Assembly (NCBI GenBank): GCA_024401335.1
Contig: JAKSLH010000008.1
Span: forward strand, 36,103 to 100,102
DNA from: Bacteroidales bacterium
GTDB taxonomy: Bacteria; Bacteroidota; Bacteroidia; Bacteroidales; Marinilabiliaceae
Reading direction: 5' to 3'
Length of the DNA: 64,000 nt
Shown: positions 35,305 to 43,183 of the stretch, one piece after another
How the letters are laid out: every line of letters begins with the position of its first letter
How positions within the stretch are numbered: the first letter of the stretch is position 1
Program-made: the position numbers and the translations under genes
Notes under the pieces: model-generated
What the model was told of the DNA's origin: nothing
Database searches by the model: none
What the model saw: only the letters and a program-made list of their open reading frames with translations

Positions 35305-37803
35305 TTATTGGGTTATTATCTTGACGGCACCTTCACTGAGTCCTTCGCTATGTAGTCTTACGTTTATCGTCCCAGCCTCTTTGCCTGCCTGTATCAGCAC
35401 CTGCGCCAGTCCGTTGAAAGCAGGCACCTTAAATCTCTTGCATTCCAGATCTCTCGGGTGTTCTTCTCCCTTGAAGGCTGGGTTACCATTGCCTACACCC
35501 AGTATTCTTCCCGGACCGTCAACTTCTATCTCTATTTCGTTGCATGCCGTTGGCACCATCTGCCCCCTCTTATCGCTCAACTGAACTGTAAGCACAGCTA
35601 CGTCGCGATTGTCAGCTTTCAATTCATATTTGGCAGCTCCGCATATCCCGTTTATCATCCTGCTTCCTCGCTCTGTCCATGCGCTGACATCTATCCGTGT
35701 AGCGTCACCTGTGGTATAGACAGTCTTCTTGGCCACTTTCCTGCCATTCTTATAGCCTACCGCATCCAACCTTCCTGGCTTATACGTCGCCGTCCATTTC
35801 AGATGGCCGTTTTTCTCTACTCTCTGCCTGCCTTTCGACTTACCGTTGACTATCAGCTCTACTTCATCATAGTTGCTATATGCCCATATATCCACCGACT
35901 CTCCCTCATGTCCTTGCAAGTTCCAGTGCGGGAAAATATGAAGCACCGGCTTGTCAGTCCACCATGCTCTAAGGTAACTTGCTTCATCTTTGTCAAAGCC
36001 GCAATAGTCCAGTATGCCAAACTCCGATCCTACGGCCGGATATTCAAGAGGATTGCCCTCGCCTCTATAGTCAAAGCCAGTCCAATAGAACAGTCCCGCT
36101 GCCCATGGCTTTTCATCATAGAATTTCCAGCCTCGCTCAATCTTATTCTCGTATGTAGTATCTGTCCTGTTGATGCTTGGCATAGTACATTTTGTCGGAT
36201 CATCAAAATACACTCCTCGCGTGCCGCATCCTGTCGTCTCTTCTGTACCTACTATTATCCATTCAGGATATGACTTGTGCCTGTTCTCTACGTCATTCTG
36301 CACAATGTAGTTGTAGCCAACAACCTCCAGCCCCTTTATCAGCTCTGCACCACCGGCATTGGCTACGGTCACCATTCTCGATGGGTCCAGTCTGTGGGTA
36401 TATTCTCTCATCGAAGCGGCAATCTTGGTACCTCTCACGTCATTCTCCAGTCCCCACTCCTCATTGCCGTCACTCCATAGTATCACCGACGGGTGATTCC
36501 TGTCGCGTTTTATCATCTTCTCCAGCAGTCGCAGATGTTCCTCGTTTACGCCCATCAGTCGATTCTCGTCTATCACCAGTATGCCCTCTCTGTCACACGC
36601 GTCGAGCATGGCTGGCGTCATCGGGTTGTGCGACGCTCTATAGGCGTTGCACCCAAGTGCCTTGAGTCTCTGCAGTCTATACACCTGCAACGCGTCTGGT
36701 ATAGCTGCTCCCACACCTGCATGGTCCTGATGCATGTTGACACCCTTGAGCTCTATATTTTTGCCGTTGAGGAAAAAGCCTTTGTCTGCTGTGAACTTCA
36801 CATCTCTTATGCCGAATGTTGTCGTGTATTCGTCAACAACCATATTGTCAACTATGACTTCAGTCTTGAGAGTATAGAGATATGGATCGTCTATGTCCCA
36901 CAGATGAGGCTTCTTACTGCTTAACTGCACGAGTCCCTTCTGGCGAGTTTCTTTGGGCATAAGTGGCGTGACGTCAAGAGCTACGTTCTGGACAGGTATC
37001 TCCATAAACACATTGCCCTCGGCATCAATGACGGTATGTCTCACATGACAATTATCGATGGCTTCTAATCCCGAATTCTCTATTTCAGTATCCACATGAA
37101 GGATGAACTTGTTGTAAGTCTCATCGGGGAAAGTGCAATATACGAATGTGCCGAATGGAGCTATATGCACGTTGTTGCTTTTCTTCAGCCATACGTCACG
37201 GTATATGCCGGCACCCTCATAAAACCACCCTTCCTCGAGTGTAGCGTCAGCTCTCACACAGATAAGGTTATTGCCACCAAAGTTCACATAGTCTGTTATA
37301 TCATACACCTGCGAAGCATAGCCGCTATGCTCCTGACCCATATAGAAGCCGTTGAACCACACTGTCGCATTGCGGAATATGCCATCGAACTGCAGTTCTA
37401 TATGCTTACCTTCGTCGTCCTTGTCTATGGTGAACTCTTTGCGATACCATCCTACACTGTTCTCTGGATATTTATATCCTACAGCTCTATATCCATGACT
37501 ATGACTTGCCTCTGCCGCGTATGGCAGTTGTAGCACCCAGTCGTGTGGCAGACGCACATCCTCCCATCCACTGTCATCAAACTTCAATGAGTATGGTCCT
37601 TCGTTATGTATAGAGTTGGCCTTTGTCAGATAGTTGAAATACTCCGTGCCGTTTCCGAAATCTTTAGCAGGTGAACTGGCATCACCAAGACTGAACTTCC
37701 ACCCTTCGCACATCAGTTCTGAGGTCCTCGCTGTCTGCGCGTTGGATACTGTAAAGACGAAGAAAGTCAAAAATGCCGATAATATCCTGATGTTCATATT
37801 CAA
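35305..37803 (-). CDS. GH2 glycoside hydrolase, probable beta-galactosidase
   Basis: Secreted GH2 enzyme of 832 residues with a cleavable signal peptide (to about A22). N-terminal sugar-binding jelly-roll (about 35-210), immunoglobulin-like domain (about 215-335), TIM barrel (about 338-620), then C-terminal beta domains. The acid/base is E448 in WSDGNE and the nucleophile E521 in GTEET; GVNMHQDHAGVG and YRASHNP are also conserved. This layout fits beta-galactosidases of Bacteroidetes, though other GH2 activities remain possible. It is the first gene of a tight group with a TonB receptor (4 bases) and DUF4249. Confidence 0.92.
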   Translation of the reverse strand: MNMNIRILSAFLTFFVFTVSNAQTARTSELMCEGWKFSLGDASSPAKDFGNGTEYFNYLTKANSIHNEGPYSLKFDDSGWEDVRLPHDWVLQLPYAAEASHSHGYRAVGYKYPENSVGWYRKEFTIDKDDEGKHIELQFDGIFRNATVWFNGFYMGQEHSGYASQVYDITDYVNFGGNNLICVRADATLEEGWFYEGAGIYRDVWLKKSNNVHIAPFGTFVYCTFPDETYNKFILHVDTEIENSGLEAIDNCHVRHTVIDAEGNVFMEIPVQNVALDVTPLMPKETRQKGLVQLSSKKPHLWDIDDPYLYTLKTEVIVDNMVVDEYTTTFGIRDVKFTADKGFFLNGKNIELKGVNMHQDHAGVGAAIPDALQVYRLQRLKALGCNAYRASHNPMTPAMLDACDREGILVIDENRLMGVNEEHLRLLEKMIKRDRNHPSVILWSDGNEEWGLENDVRGTKIAASMREYTHRLDPSRMVTVANAGGAELIKGLEVVGYNYIVQNDVENRHKSYPEWIIVGTEETTGCGTRGVYFDDPTKCTMPSINRTDTTYENKIERGWKFYDEKPWAAGLFYWTGFDYRGEGNPLEYPAVGSEFGILDYCGFDKDEASYLRAWWTDKPVLHIFPHWNLQGHEGESVDIWAYSNYDEVELIVNGKSKGRQRVEKNGHLKWTATYKPGRLDAVGYKNGRKVAKKTVYTTGDATRIDVSAWTERGSRMINGICGAAKYELKADNRDVAVLTVQLSDKRGQMVPTACNEIEIEVDGPGRILGVGNGNPAFKGEEHPRDLECKRFKVPAFNGLAQVLIQAGKEAGTINVRLHSEGLSEGAVKIITQ

Positions 37804-37836
37804 ATCAATTATTTAAGTCGTTGGTGTATATAAACG

Positions 37837-37866
37837 AAAAAAGACGCCCTTGAGGGAGCGCCTTTT
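37837..37866 (-). terminator. Terminator of the FecR-like gene
   Basis: AGGCGCTCCC and GGGCGTCTTTTTT on the minus strand form an imperfect stem around TCAA followed by T. It lies 57-86 bases after the stop at 37923. It separates this gene from the GH2 group, whose own promoter I could not identify. Confidence 0.65.
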
Positions 37867-37922
37867 CTGCATATTCCATTATGGTCTTCAATTTCGGACT
37901 TCAAGGGAAAAGGCCCGTGAAG

Positions 37923-38474
37923 TTAATCAGATATTACCAAATATCCATCTGAATCAAGGGCAAAGTTATGCCCGAAGTGAATATTTAGCTCCTCAAGAAC
38001 CTCATTGAGTGATTGGTGGTCAAAAGTTGTTGTGACTTTGATCGTATCATCTTTCACATCACTCTTCAATCCCTTTATCTCAGGGTAATATGTCATGAGT
38101 GTTGCGGTCACTGTGCTGAGGTCTGCTCGGTCAAAGCGTATGTGCATATTCTGCAGATCTGAACTTGTCGCGCCAATAGCTGGTGCGACAGTCTCTGTCC
38201 TGTTGCTGTTCTCTCCCCAATGCAGGAGAAACGCCTTGATGTCACCTGCCCAAACAAGTCCTATGACAAGCAGTGGCACCAACATCGCCGCATATCTCAT
38301 CATGATCTTGCCGATGCTTCTATGCGACTTTGTGCTCTTGGCTACATTGTCCCACGCCTGCATCTTCCTGGCGTCTATCTCTCTGGCTCTATCTACCGCC
38401 TTCTTCTGTTCAGGCGTCATTGTGCCGTTGAGATAGCTCTCCAATAGTGAGTTTATGTTCTGTTCCTGTTTCAA
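37923..38474 (-). CDS. Compact FecR/DUF4974-like membrane protein
   Basis: About 183 residues if translation starts at the TTG at 38474, the first plausible start after the preceding small ORF; no ATG gives the full N-terminal domain. The N-terminal part (LLESYLNGTMTPEQKKAVDRA) resembles the cytoplasmic anti-sigma segment of FecR proteins. One membrane helix follows (YAAMLVPLLVIGLVWAG), and the C-terminus (SLNEVLEELNIHFGHNFALDSDGYLVISD) resembles DUF4974, the FecR C-terminal domain that meets receptor STN domains. The central FecR domain normally found (about 100 residues) is absent, and no ECF sigma gene lies beside it. The role in signalling is inferred. Confidence 0.6.
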   Translation of the reverse strand: MKQEQNINSLLESYLNGTMTPEQKKAVDRAREIDARKMQAWDNVAKSTKSHRSIGKIMMRYAAMLVPLLVIGLVWAGDIKAFLLHWGENSNRTETVAPAIGATSSDLQNMHIRFDRADLSTVTATLMTYYPEIKGLKSDVKDDTIKVTTTFDHQSLNEVLEELNIHFGHNFALDSDGYLVISD

Positions 38475-38496
38475 AATAGAGGTTTTTCGTTCGTAA

Positions 38497-38667
38497 TTAG
38501 TGGAAACATACTGCTTCGAAGATATTGCCGAGTTCTGCCTCTGGCAACTCCTCTGTCTCAGCGTCAAATTCAGCGGTCTTGCTAACCTCTTCCTTTGCAA
38601 TTGTCTCCTCTGCTATGTTCTCCTCAGACGCAAACATCTGAGCAAATAGTTCGAATATAAATTCCAT
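38497..38667 (-). CDS. Small acidic protein, unknown
   Basis: A possible 56-residue protein from the ATG at 38667 (MEFIFELFAQMF), very rich in Glu and Asp. It ends 22 bases before the proposed start of the FecR-like gene. It stands in the place where an ECF sigma factor gene would normally be, but shows no sigma motifs. It could be a small regulator or a chance frame. Confidence 0.35.
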   Translation of the reverse strand: MEFIFELFAQMFASEENIAEETIAKEEVSKTAEFDAETEELPEAELGNIFEAVCFH

Positions 38668-38735
38668 CTTATTGTTGCTTTTACTCACATGACAACCGAC
38701 ACATTGCAAACACGTATCCGAAAAACATTTTTTTC

Positions 38736-39527
38736 TTAAATATGATTATTGGGGTCTTTAGAATTGTCCACTTCCTCTATCAGTTCTCTCTGCAACCTTC
38801 TTGCCATCGGCACAAAGAGCCAATACGAAATAAGTCCACCCACCAAAGCACAGAGGCCCGACAGCAATAGCGTCAGTGTCGTCTCTATCATGTCCTTTGT
38901 TACCGTTATGCCGCACCATTTCAACACCTGCCTGAACGTAGCCTGTATCGTTGCTCTGAATATCGCAAAGCTTCTTTTTACTATGCCCTTACCTATCTGG
39001 CCTACAACTTTCTTGGCCTGCTTGATGACCTTGTGCTTTATCTGTGTCCCAGCCATTTTGACGGCCATATTGGCTAGCGACGCGTAGTTGAGCTGGTTCT
39101 CTCCCGAGTATTCACCCTTACGCTTGTAGAGAATATATAACTCCTGCGATATGGCAAACACCTGCAGCTGGAAATAGATGATATCCACCACCATCAGCGG
39201 CCACATGATCCAGCTCTGAGGCCATGCGCACATAGCGGTGACCGCCAGCACTCTCATTCCGTGGTTCCTTATGCGGCTCGTGGCTACTGAGGTTATCCGC
39301 TCCTGCCCCACCACTTCCAATGGCGATGTCTCATAGGTCCTGACAAGGTCCTCCTCACTCAGGTGCAGATATTTGTCCGATATATGACGTATGAATTGGT
39401 CTGGATCTTCTTTGTAGGTGTGCAGAAACCTGAGGCCGAGTATATTTTCAAATACCCAATTGTATATACCCATGCCCCAGTCTATGATGGCGTTTATCTT
39501 TTCTTTTACTGTATTGAAAAGGCTCAC
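38736..39527 (-). CDS. Membrane-associated protein of unknown function (EcsC-like?)
   Basis: Protein of 263 residues with hydrophobic segments near residues 93-128 (VLAVTAMCAWPQSWIMWPLMVV) and 213-235 (LTLLLSGLCALVGGLISYW), separated by a long basic helical region. An EcsC-family relationship is possible from the pattern of a membrane-associated helical protein with TSRIRNHGMRVLA, but I am not confident. It lies between the histidine kinase (49 bases upstream) and the small acidic ORF, same strand, so it may share their transcript. Confidence 0.55.
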   Translation of the reverse strand: MSLFNTVKEKINAIIDWGMGIYNWVFENILGLRFLHTYKEDPDQFIRHISDKYLHLSEEDLVRTYETSPLEVVGQERITSVATSRIRNHGMRVLAVTAMCAWPQSWIMWPLMVVDIIYFQLQVFAISQELYILYKRKGEYSGENQLNYASLANMAVKMAGTQIKHKVIKQAKKVVGQIGKGIVKRSFAIFRATIQATFRQVLKWCGITVTKDMIETTLTLLLSGLCALVGGLISYWLFVPMARRLQRELIEEVDNSKDPNNHI

Positions 39528-39575
39528 TACTTATCTGTTTTTACGCCGCAAAGATAACTCTTTTTGTATTATGGC

Positions 39576-41513
39576 CTATAGTATGAATACAAAACGGGCT
39601 CCGTTGGTGTAGCTTGTATCGAGCTTCACCTCACCATGCAACTTCTCTGCTATGATGCTGCAGATGTTGAGTCCGATTCCTGAACCCTTGACCTTAGCGT
39701 TGTGTTTTGTAAATCGCTCAAATACGTACTCCGCCATCTCTGGTGGCACACCTTCTCCTGTGTCGGTCACCGAGAATGTCAGCTTGCCCGGATTCTCTGT
39801 CGTAGAGCAGTGCAGACGTATCTCGCCCGCCCAGGTGTGCTTGCAGGCATTTGTCAGATAGTTCACGAGCACCTGACTTATGCGGCGTCCATCCGACTGT
39901 ATGGTATAGCTATCGTCCACTTCTGTCGTGAAATGCATCTTCACCGCCTTCGGCTTTCTGAACTCTGCCGCCTGCATCGCGATTCGACATACGTTGTTGA
40001 CATTTGTCTCTGCTATGTTCACTATATAGTTGCCATGATTGGAGTCTGCTATGTCCAATACATCATCTATCAGAAGACTCAGCATGCTATATGCGTTGGC
40101 TATCTGCTTGTTGTGCTCCTCCTTCTCCTCTTCCGACCATGTGCCGTCTGGCATGCCAAGCAACTGCGAGAAGCCCATGATGGCATTCAGCGGATTGCGT
40201 ATCTCGTGTATCATGTTGTGCAGGAATTCGGTCTTCGCCTTGTTCGCCGCCAACGCTTCTTCTGTTATCTTCTTCTGATGCATCTCGGCAATCACATGTT
40301 CAGTCACGTCATAGTGATAACCGCTTAGCATATGGCCGCCCATGATAGGCTTGGCTGTACCTCCACATCTCACATAACGTTCTCCCTTGGTCGGGTGTAT
40401 CCACAGATATGTATTCTCGTCTCTCACCCCCTCGGTTATCATCCTCATGACAGAGGACTGCACCGACTCTACGGCATCTGGATGCACTCTGCTATACCAT
40501 GCGTCATACATCTCCTCTTCCGTGAGCGACGAGTCCTTGTCCAGACCGAGCAGCTCCCGCATCTTGCCATCGACATTCATGCGTGGCTTCTTGCCCATCA
40601 CGAGACTGATGTGCCACATGCCCATGTCCGACGAGTTGACGATGTCCTTCACGTCTTCAAGGGCATCCTGCTGCGCTCTGCGCTCACGCTCATCGGCATC
40701 CACATTGGTATAGGCCACTGCTATGTCCTCTGGCTCTTCGTCTTCTGGAGCAAATTTGATGAGCTGTATCTCTACCCAAACATACTGTCCTGGAGTGTCT
40801 GTATATAGGAAACGGTGCGTATGTCGCTTCTTGCCTTTCAGCACCTGGCAGATGAAGTCTTTGTCTGTGTAGCAGAGCATAGCCTCCAGATGGTCCGGAT
40901 GGCAATGTTTCCTCATGGCTGCAGTGAAGATGGTGCTTACCGACTTGGCCTTGTCGTTGATAGGACCCTTGATGTCTTCTGGCGCAACAGATGAATAGAA
41001 TTTGTGACTGCAGATGTCAGTGTTGATGTTATATATCACCAGCAGATCGTAGTTGCTGATGAGGCCGTTGATGTAGTTGTCCTGCTTCTCTATCTTTTCG
41101 TCTTTCGACTTCTCTCCCTGTATGTCTTCTATGGTGAATATCGCTGTCTGGGCCCTGCCATCTACCACGTCTAGCACTATCCATTGCGCACGGCACCATT
41201 TGCGCGTTCTGTTGGTGCATCGGTATTCCGCCGACAGCGTGCCGTCTTGACCTAGACGTTCTGCCAGGTTATCCCAGTCAATGAGGTCGCTCATCTTGTC
41301 ACGGTACTCTTTCTCTATGGCGACATCCTGATATACTTTCAGGGCATCCTTGGCATTTGTATGCATTTCTGTCAACTTGACAACGGAAGGGTGCACCTTC
41401 AGTATCTCATACGTGCATGTGTTCAGATCGACCAGAAATACCGAACTGTAATGCTTGGATATTGTAGATGTTATGCGCTTATATTCATTGCGCAGTCCTT
41501 GTAGCTTTACCAT
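39576..41513 (-). CDS. PAS-domain sensor histidine kinase, apparently cytoplasmic
   Basis: Kinase of 645 residues from the ATG at 41513. There is no signal peptide or membrane helix. Three PAS-like segments (roughly 10-130, 145-275 and 295-410) precede the dimerisation domain with the phospho-accepting H436 in MIHEIRNPL and an ATPase domain with N box (NYLTNACKH), G1 (DTGEGVP), F box (FERF) and G2 (GSGIGLN). No receiver domain or partner regulator is encoded nearby, so it is an orphan. The promoter at 41544-41574 puts the transcription start near 41537, so the in-frame ATG at 41546 cannot be the start. Confidence 0.93.
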   Translation of the reverse strand: MVKLQGLRNEYKRITSTISKHYSSVFLVDLNTCTYEILKVHPSVVKLTEMHTNAKDALKVYQDVAIEKEYRDKMSDLIDWDNLAERLGQDGTLSAEYRCTNRTRKWCRAQWIVLDVVDGRAQTAIFTIEDIQGEKSKDEKIEKQDNYINGLISNYDLLVIYNINTDICSHKFYSSVAPEDIKGPINDKAKSVSTIFTAAMRKHCHPDHLEAMLCYTDKDFICQVLKGKKRHTHRFLYTDTPGQYVWVEIQLIKFAPEDEEPEDIAVAYTNVDADERERRAQQDALEDVKDIVNSSDMGMWHISLVMGKKPRMNVDGKMRELLGLDKDSSLTEEEMYDAWYSRVHPDAVESVQSSVMRMITEGVRDENTYLWIHPTKGERYVRCGGTAKPIMGGHMLSGYHYDVTEHVIAEMHQKKITEEALAANKAKTEFLHNMIHEIRNPLNAIMGFSQLLGMPDGTWSEEEKEEHNKQIANAYSMLSLLIDDVLDIADSNHGNYIVNIAETNVNNVCRIAMQAAEFRKPKAVKMHFTTEVDDSYTIQSDGRRISQVLVNYLTNACKHTWAGEIRLHCSTTENPGKLTFSVTDTGEGVPPEMAEYVFERFTKHNAKVKGSGIGLNICSIIAEKLHGEVKLDTSYTNGARFVFIL

Positions 41514-41543
41514 AGCTGTCTTGGTTAAGGGATGTTGTTTATA

Positions 41544-41574
41544 CAAAGATAGCTATTTTGACTAATAATGCAAC
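41544..41574 (-). promoter_or_regulatory. Promoter of the histidine kinase gene
   Basis: TATCTTTG (41544-41551) is a full -7 box, with GTTG (41571-41574) as a one-mismatch -33 box and a 19-base spacer on the minus strand. This fixes the kinase start at 41513. Confidence 0.72.
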
Positions 41575-41650
41575 TGTTGACTCCAGAAAGATTGTTCATT
41601 CTTCAAATACCAGTTGCGTGCACTGTTAATTTGACCTATACGCCTCTAAT

Positions 41651-42997
41651 TTAAATATACTTCCCCAACACCTTCTCCACTTGCCCCACATAATAGAACG
41701 GCAAGTTAATCAGTCGGAATGTCTTCCCATTGTTTGCTTTTACGTCGTCAATTGACAATGGTTGTGACCAGACGCGTATTGCTACATCGTGAGGCGCCGC
41801 ATCCATGAATTGATGCAGTGATTTTAGTTTGGCATTGTGTCCCGACTTGACCTCTATAGGTATCACGAGCCCATTGTATGGATAGACAAAATCAACCTCT
41901 GCTTCCGAACCTACGCGGTCACTCCGCCAATAATCGCGGTGCGCCGACACGTCATTGCTTATTGCCAGCAATTCTTGCCCTACAATATGCTCTGCAATGC
42001 GCCCTCGCCAGACATCATTTATGTCAGCCACCGAGAATACGTCGCGCTGTATGCCTGCCACATAATTTACCATGCCGGTATCGAGCCACAATAGCTTCGG
42101 CCTTTTGCGCATATTGGTCATCATTGGCATCTGCACATTAGCGGTTGGATAGACAAGTTCGAGAAGCATTGCTTTGGATATTATCCGAAACGCTTCGCTC
42201 ATCTCACGGGATTTGTAGTTGGTTCCCGCAAAGCCCTCGAATGATATTGCTTCGGCCGCACAATTCCATCCATTGCTAAGTATACTTCTTATCACCTTTG
42301 TTGTTGTGGCACTTGCGGTGTATTTCTCCACATCATCGCTGTATGACAGGAGCAATGATTCATACGTATCCTTTACACTAAGTATATCTCTGTTCTGTGA
42401 ATATTCCACTATAGCCGCAGGCATACCTCCGCATAATATATATTCTCTGAAACGATTCATCAGGCGCTGATGTATTATTTCTGGTACGTCAACATCTTCT
42501 ACCAACGCTTGGTCCATCTCATCACCCATTGCTCCCAGGAATTCTGTGAATGTACAAGGTCGTAATGCCATATACTGTACACGCCCAACGGGAAATGATA
42601 TCCTTCGCACATCCATCAATGTCTCAAGCAACGACCCAGCTCCGATTACATGTATATGGTTGGCTTCCTCATAGAAGTAGCGCAGCATGGCCACTGCCTT
42701 GCCTGAATTTTGTATCTCGTCAATGAACAGCAAGACGTTTTCTGTGGCAACAGGCATCCCTTTGAGTATGAATGTCGCCCGTAACAGTTCGTTAACGTCG
42801 CTGTATATCTCAAACAACTTGCGGTCGTCTTCTTTTTCAAGGTTCAGATGCAAGAATGTGCTATATTCCTTGGCGAATTCCGTTACGAGCGTTGTCTTCC
42901 CCACCTGTCGAGCACCTCGCAGTATTAAAGGCTTGCGACTGGCTGAAAGCCTCCACTCTCTGAGTCTTTTAAGGGCGTTTCTGTTAAAGCAGTTCAT
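41651..42997 (-). CDS. AAA+ ATPase with DUF4143 domain
   Basis: Protein of 448 residues. The N-terminal P-loop domain has Walker A GARQVGKTT (28-36) and Walker B LLFIDEIQ (D93, E94). The C-terminal half carries the DUF4143 nuclease-like part (DFVYPYNGLVIPIEVKSG, with the D-x-n-E-x-K pattern). The family is abundant and mobile in Bacteroidetes, often present in many copies, with unknown biological role. It is a single-gene unit. Its -7 box (43028-43035) overlaps the first of three 33-bp-spaced direct repeats, suggesting a repressor, possibly the protein itself. Confidence 0.9.
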   Translation of the reverse strand: MNCFNRNALKRLREWRLSASRKPLILRGARQVGKTTLVTEFAKEYSTFLHLNLEKEDDRKLFEIYSDVNELLRATFILKGMPVATENVLLFIDEIQNSGKAVAMLRYFYEEANHIHVIGAGSLLETLMDVRRISFPVGRVQYMALRPCTFTEFLGAMGDEMDQALVEDVDVPEIIHQRLMNRFREYILCGGMPAAIVEYSQNRDILSVKDTYESLLLSYSDDVEKYTASATTTKVIRSILSNGWNCAAEAISFEGFAGTNYKSREMSEAFRIISKAMLLELVYPTANVQMPMMTNMRKRPKLLWLDTGMVNYVAGIQRDVFSVADINDVWRGRIAEHIVGQELLAISNDVSAHRDYWRSDRVGSEAEVDFVYPYNGLVIPIEVKSGHNAKLKSLHQFMDAAPHDVAIRVWSQPLSIDDVKANNGKTFRLINLPFYYVGQVEKVLGKYI

Positions 42998-43027
42998 AAA
43001 TGTTGGATATTCAAATATTTACAACTG

Positions 43028-43035
43028 CAAATGTA
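43028..43035 (-). promoter_or_regulatory. -7 box of the DUF4143 ATPase gene
   Basis: TACATTTG on the minus strand, 31 bases before the ATG; its first four bases are the end of the first direct repeat (43032-43053). The -33 region lies wholly inside that repeat. Confidence 0.6.
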
Positions 43036-43114
43036 ATAAAAGTACGGTATAAACAGTAAATTCTTGTAATAAAAGTACGGTATAAATATCGAGATATTGT
43101 AATAAAAGTACGGT
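43032..43114. repeat. Three phased direct repeats upstream of the DUF4143 gene
   Basis: The sequence TGTAATAAAAGTACGG plus a further six bases occurs at 43032-43053 and 43065-43086, and its first 17 bases at 43098-43114. The spacing is exactly 33 bp each time, about three helical turns, with unrelated 11-bp intervals. They occupy the promoter region of the ATPase gene and the gap to the PP2C gene. Confidence 0.9.
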
Positions 43115-43183
43115 TAATTAATTAGCCATTTGTATATAGGAACTACATGGATTGCCTTCCCGTCAATATCGATTTGTCGTTCC

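Noticed and set aside
37898-37923. Second hairpin (ACTTCA-GGG / CCC-TGAAGT) at the FecR-like stop codon
   Set aside because: It has a mismatch and no T-run; the hairpin at 37837-37866 is the better terminator, so I did not list it as a feature.
43032-43114. CRISPR-like array of repeats and spacers
   Set aside because: Only three copies with 11-bp intervals, the third incomplete, and no cas genes; the layout fits operator sites better.
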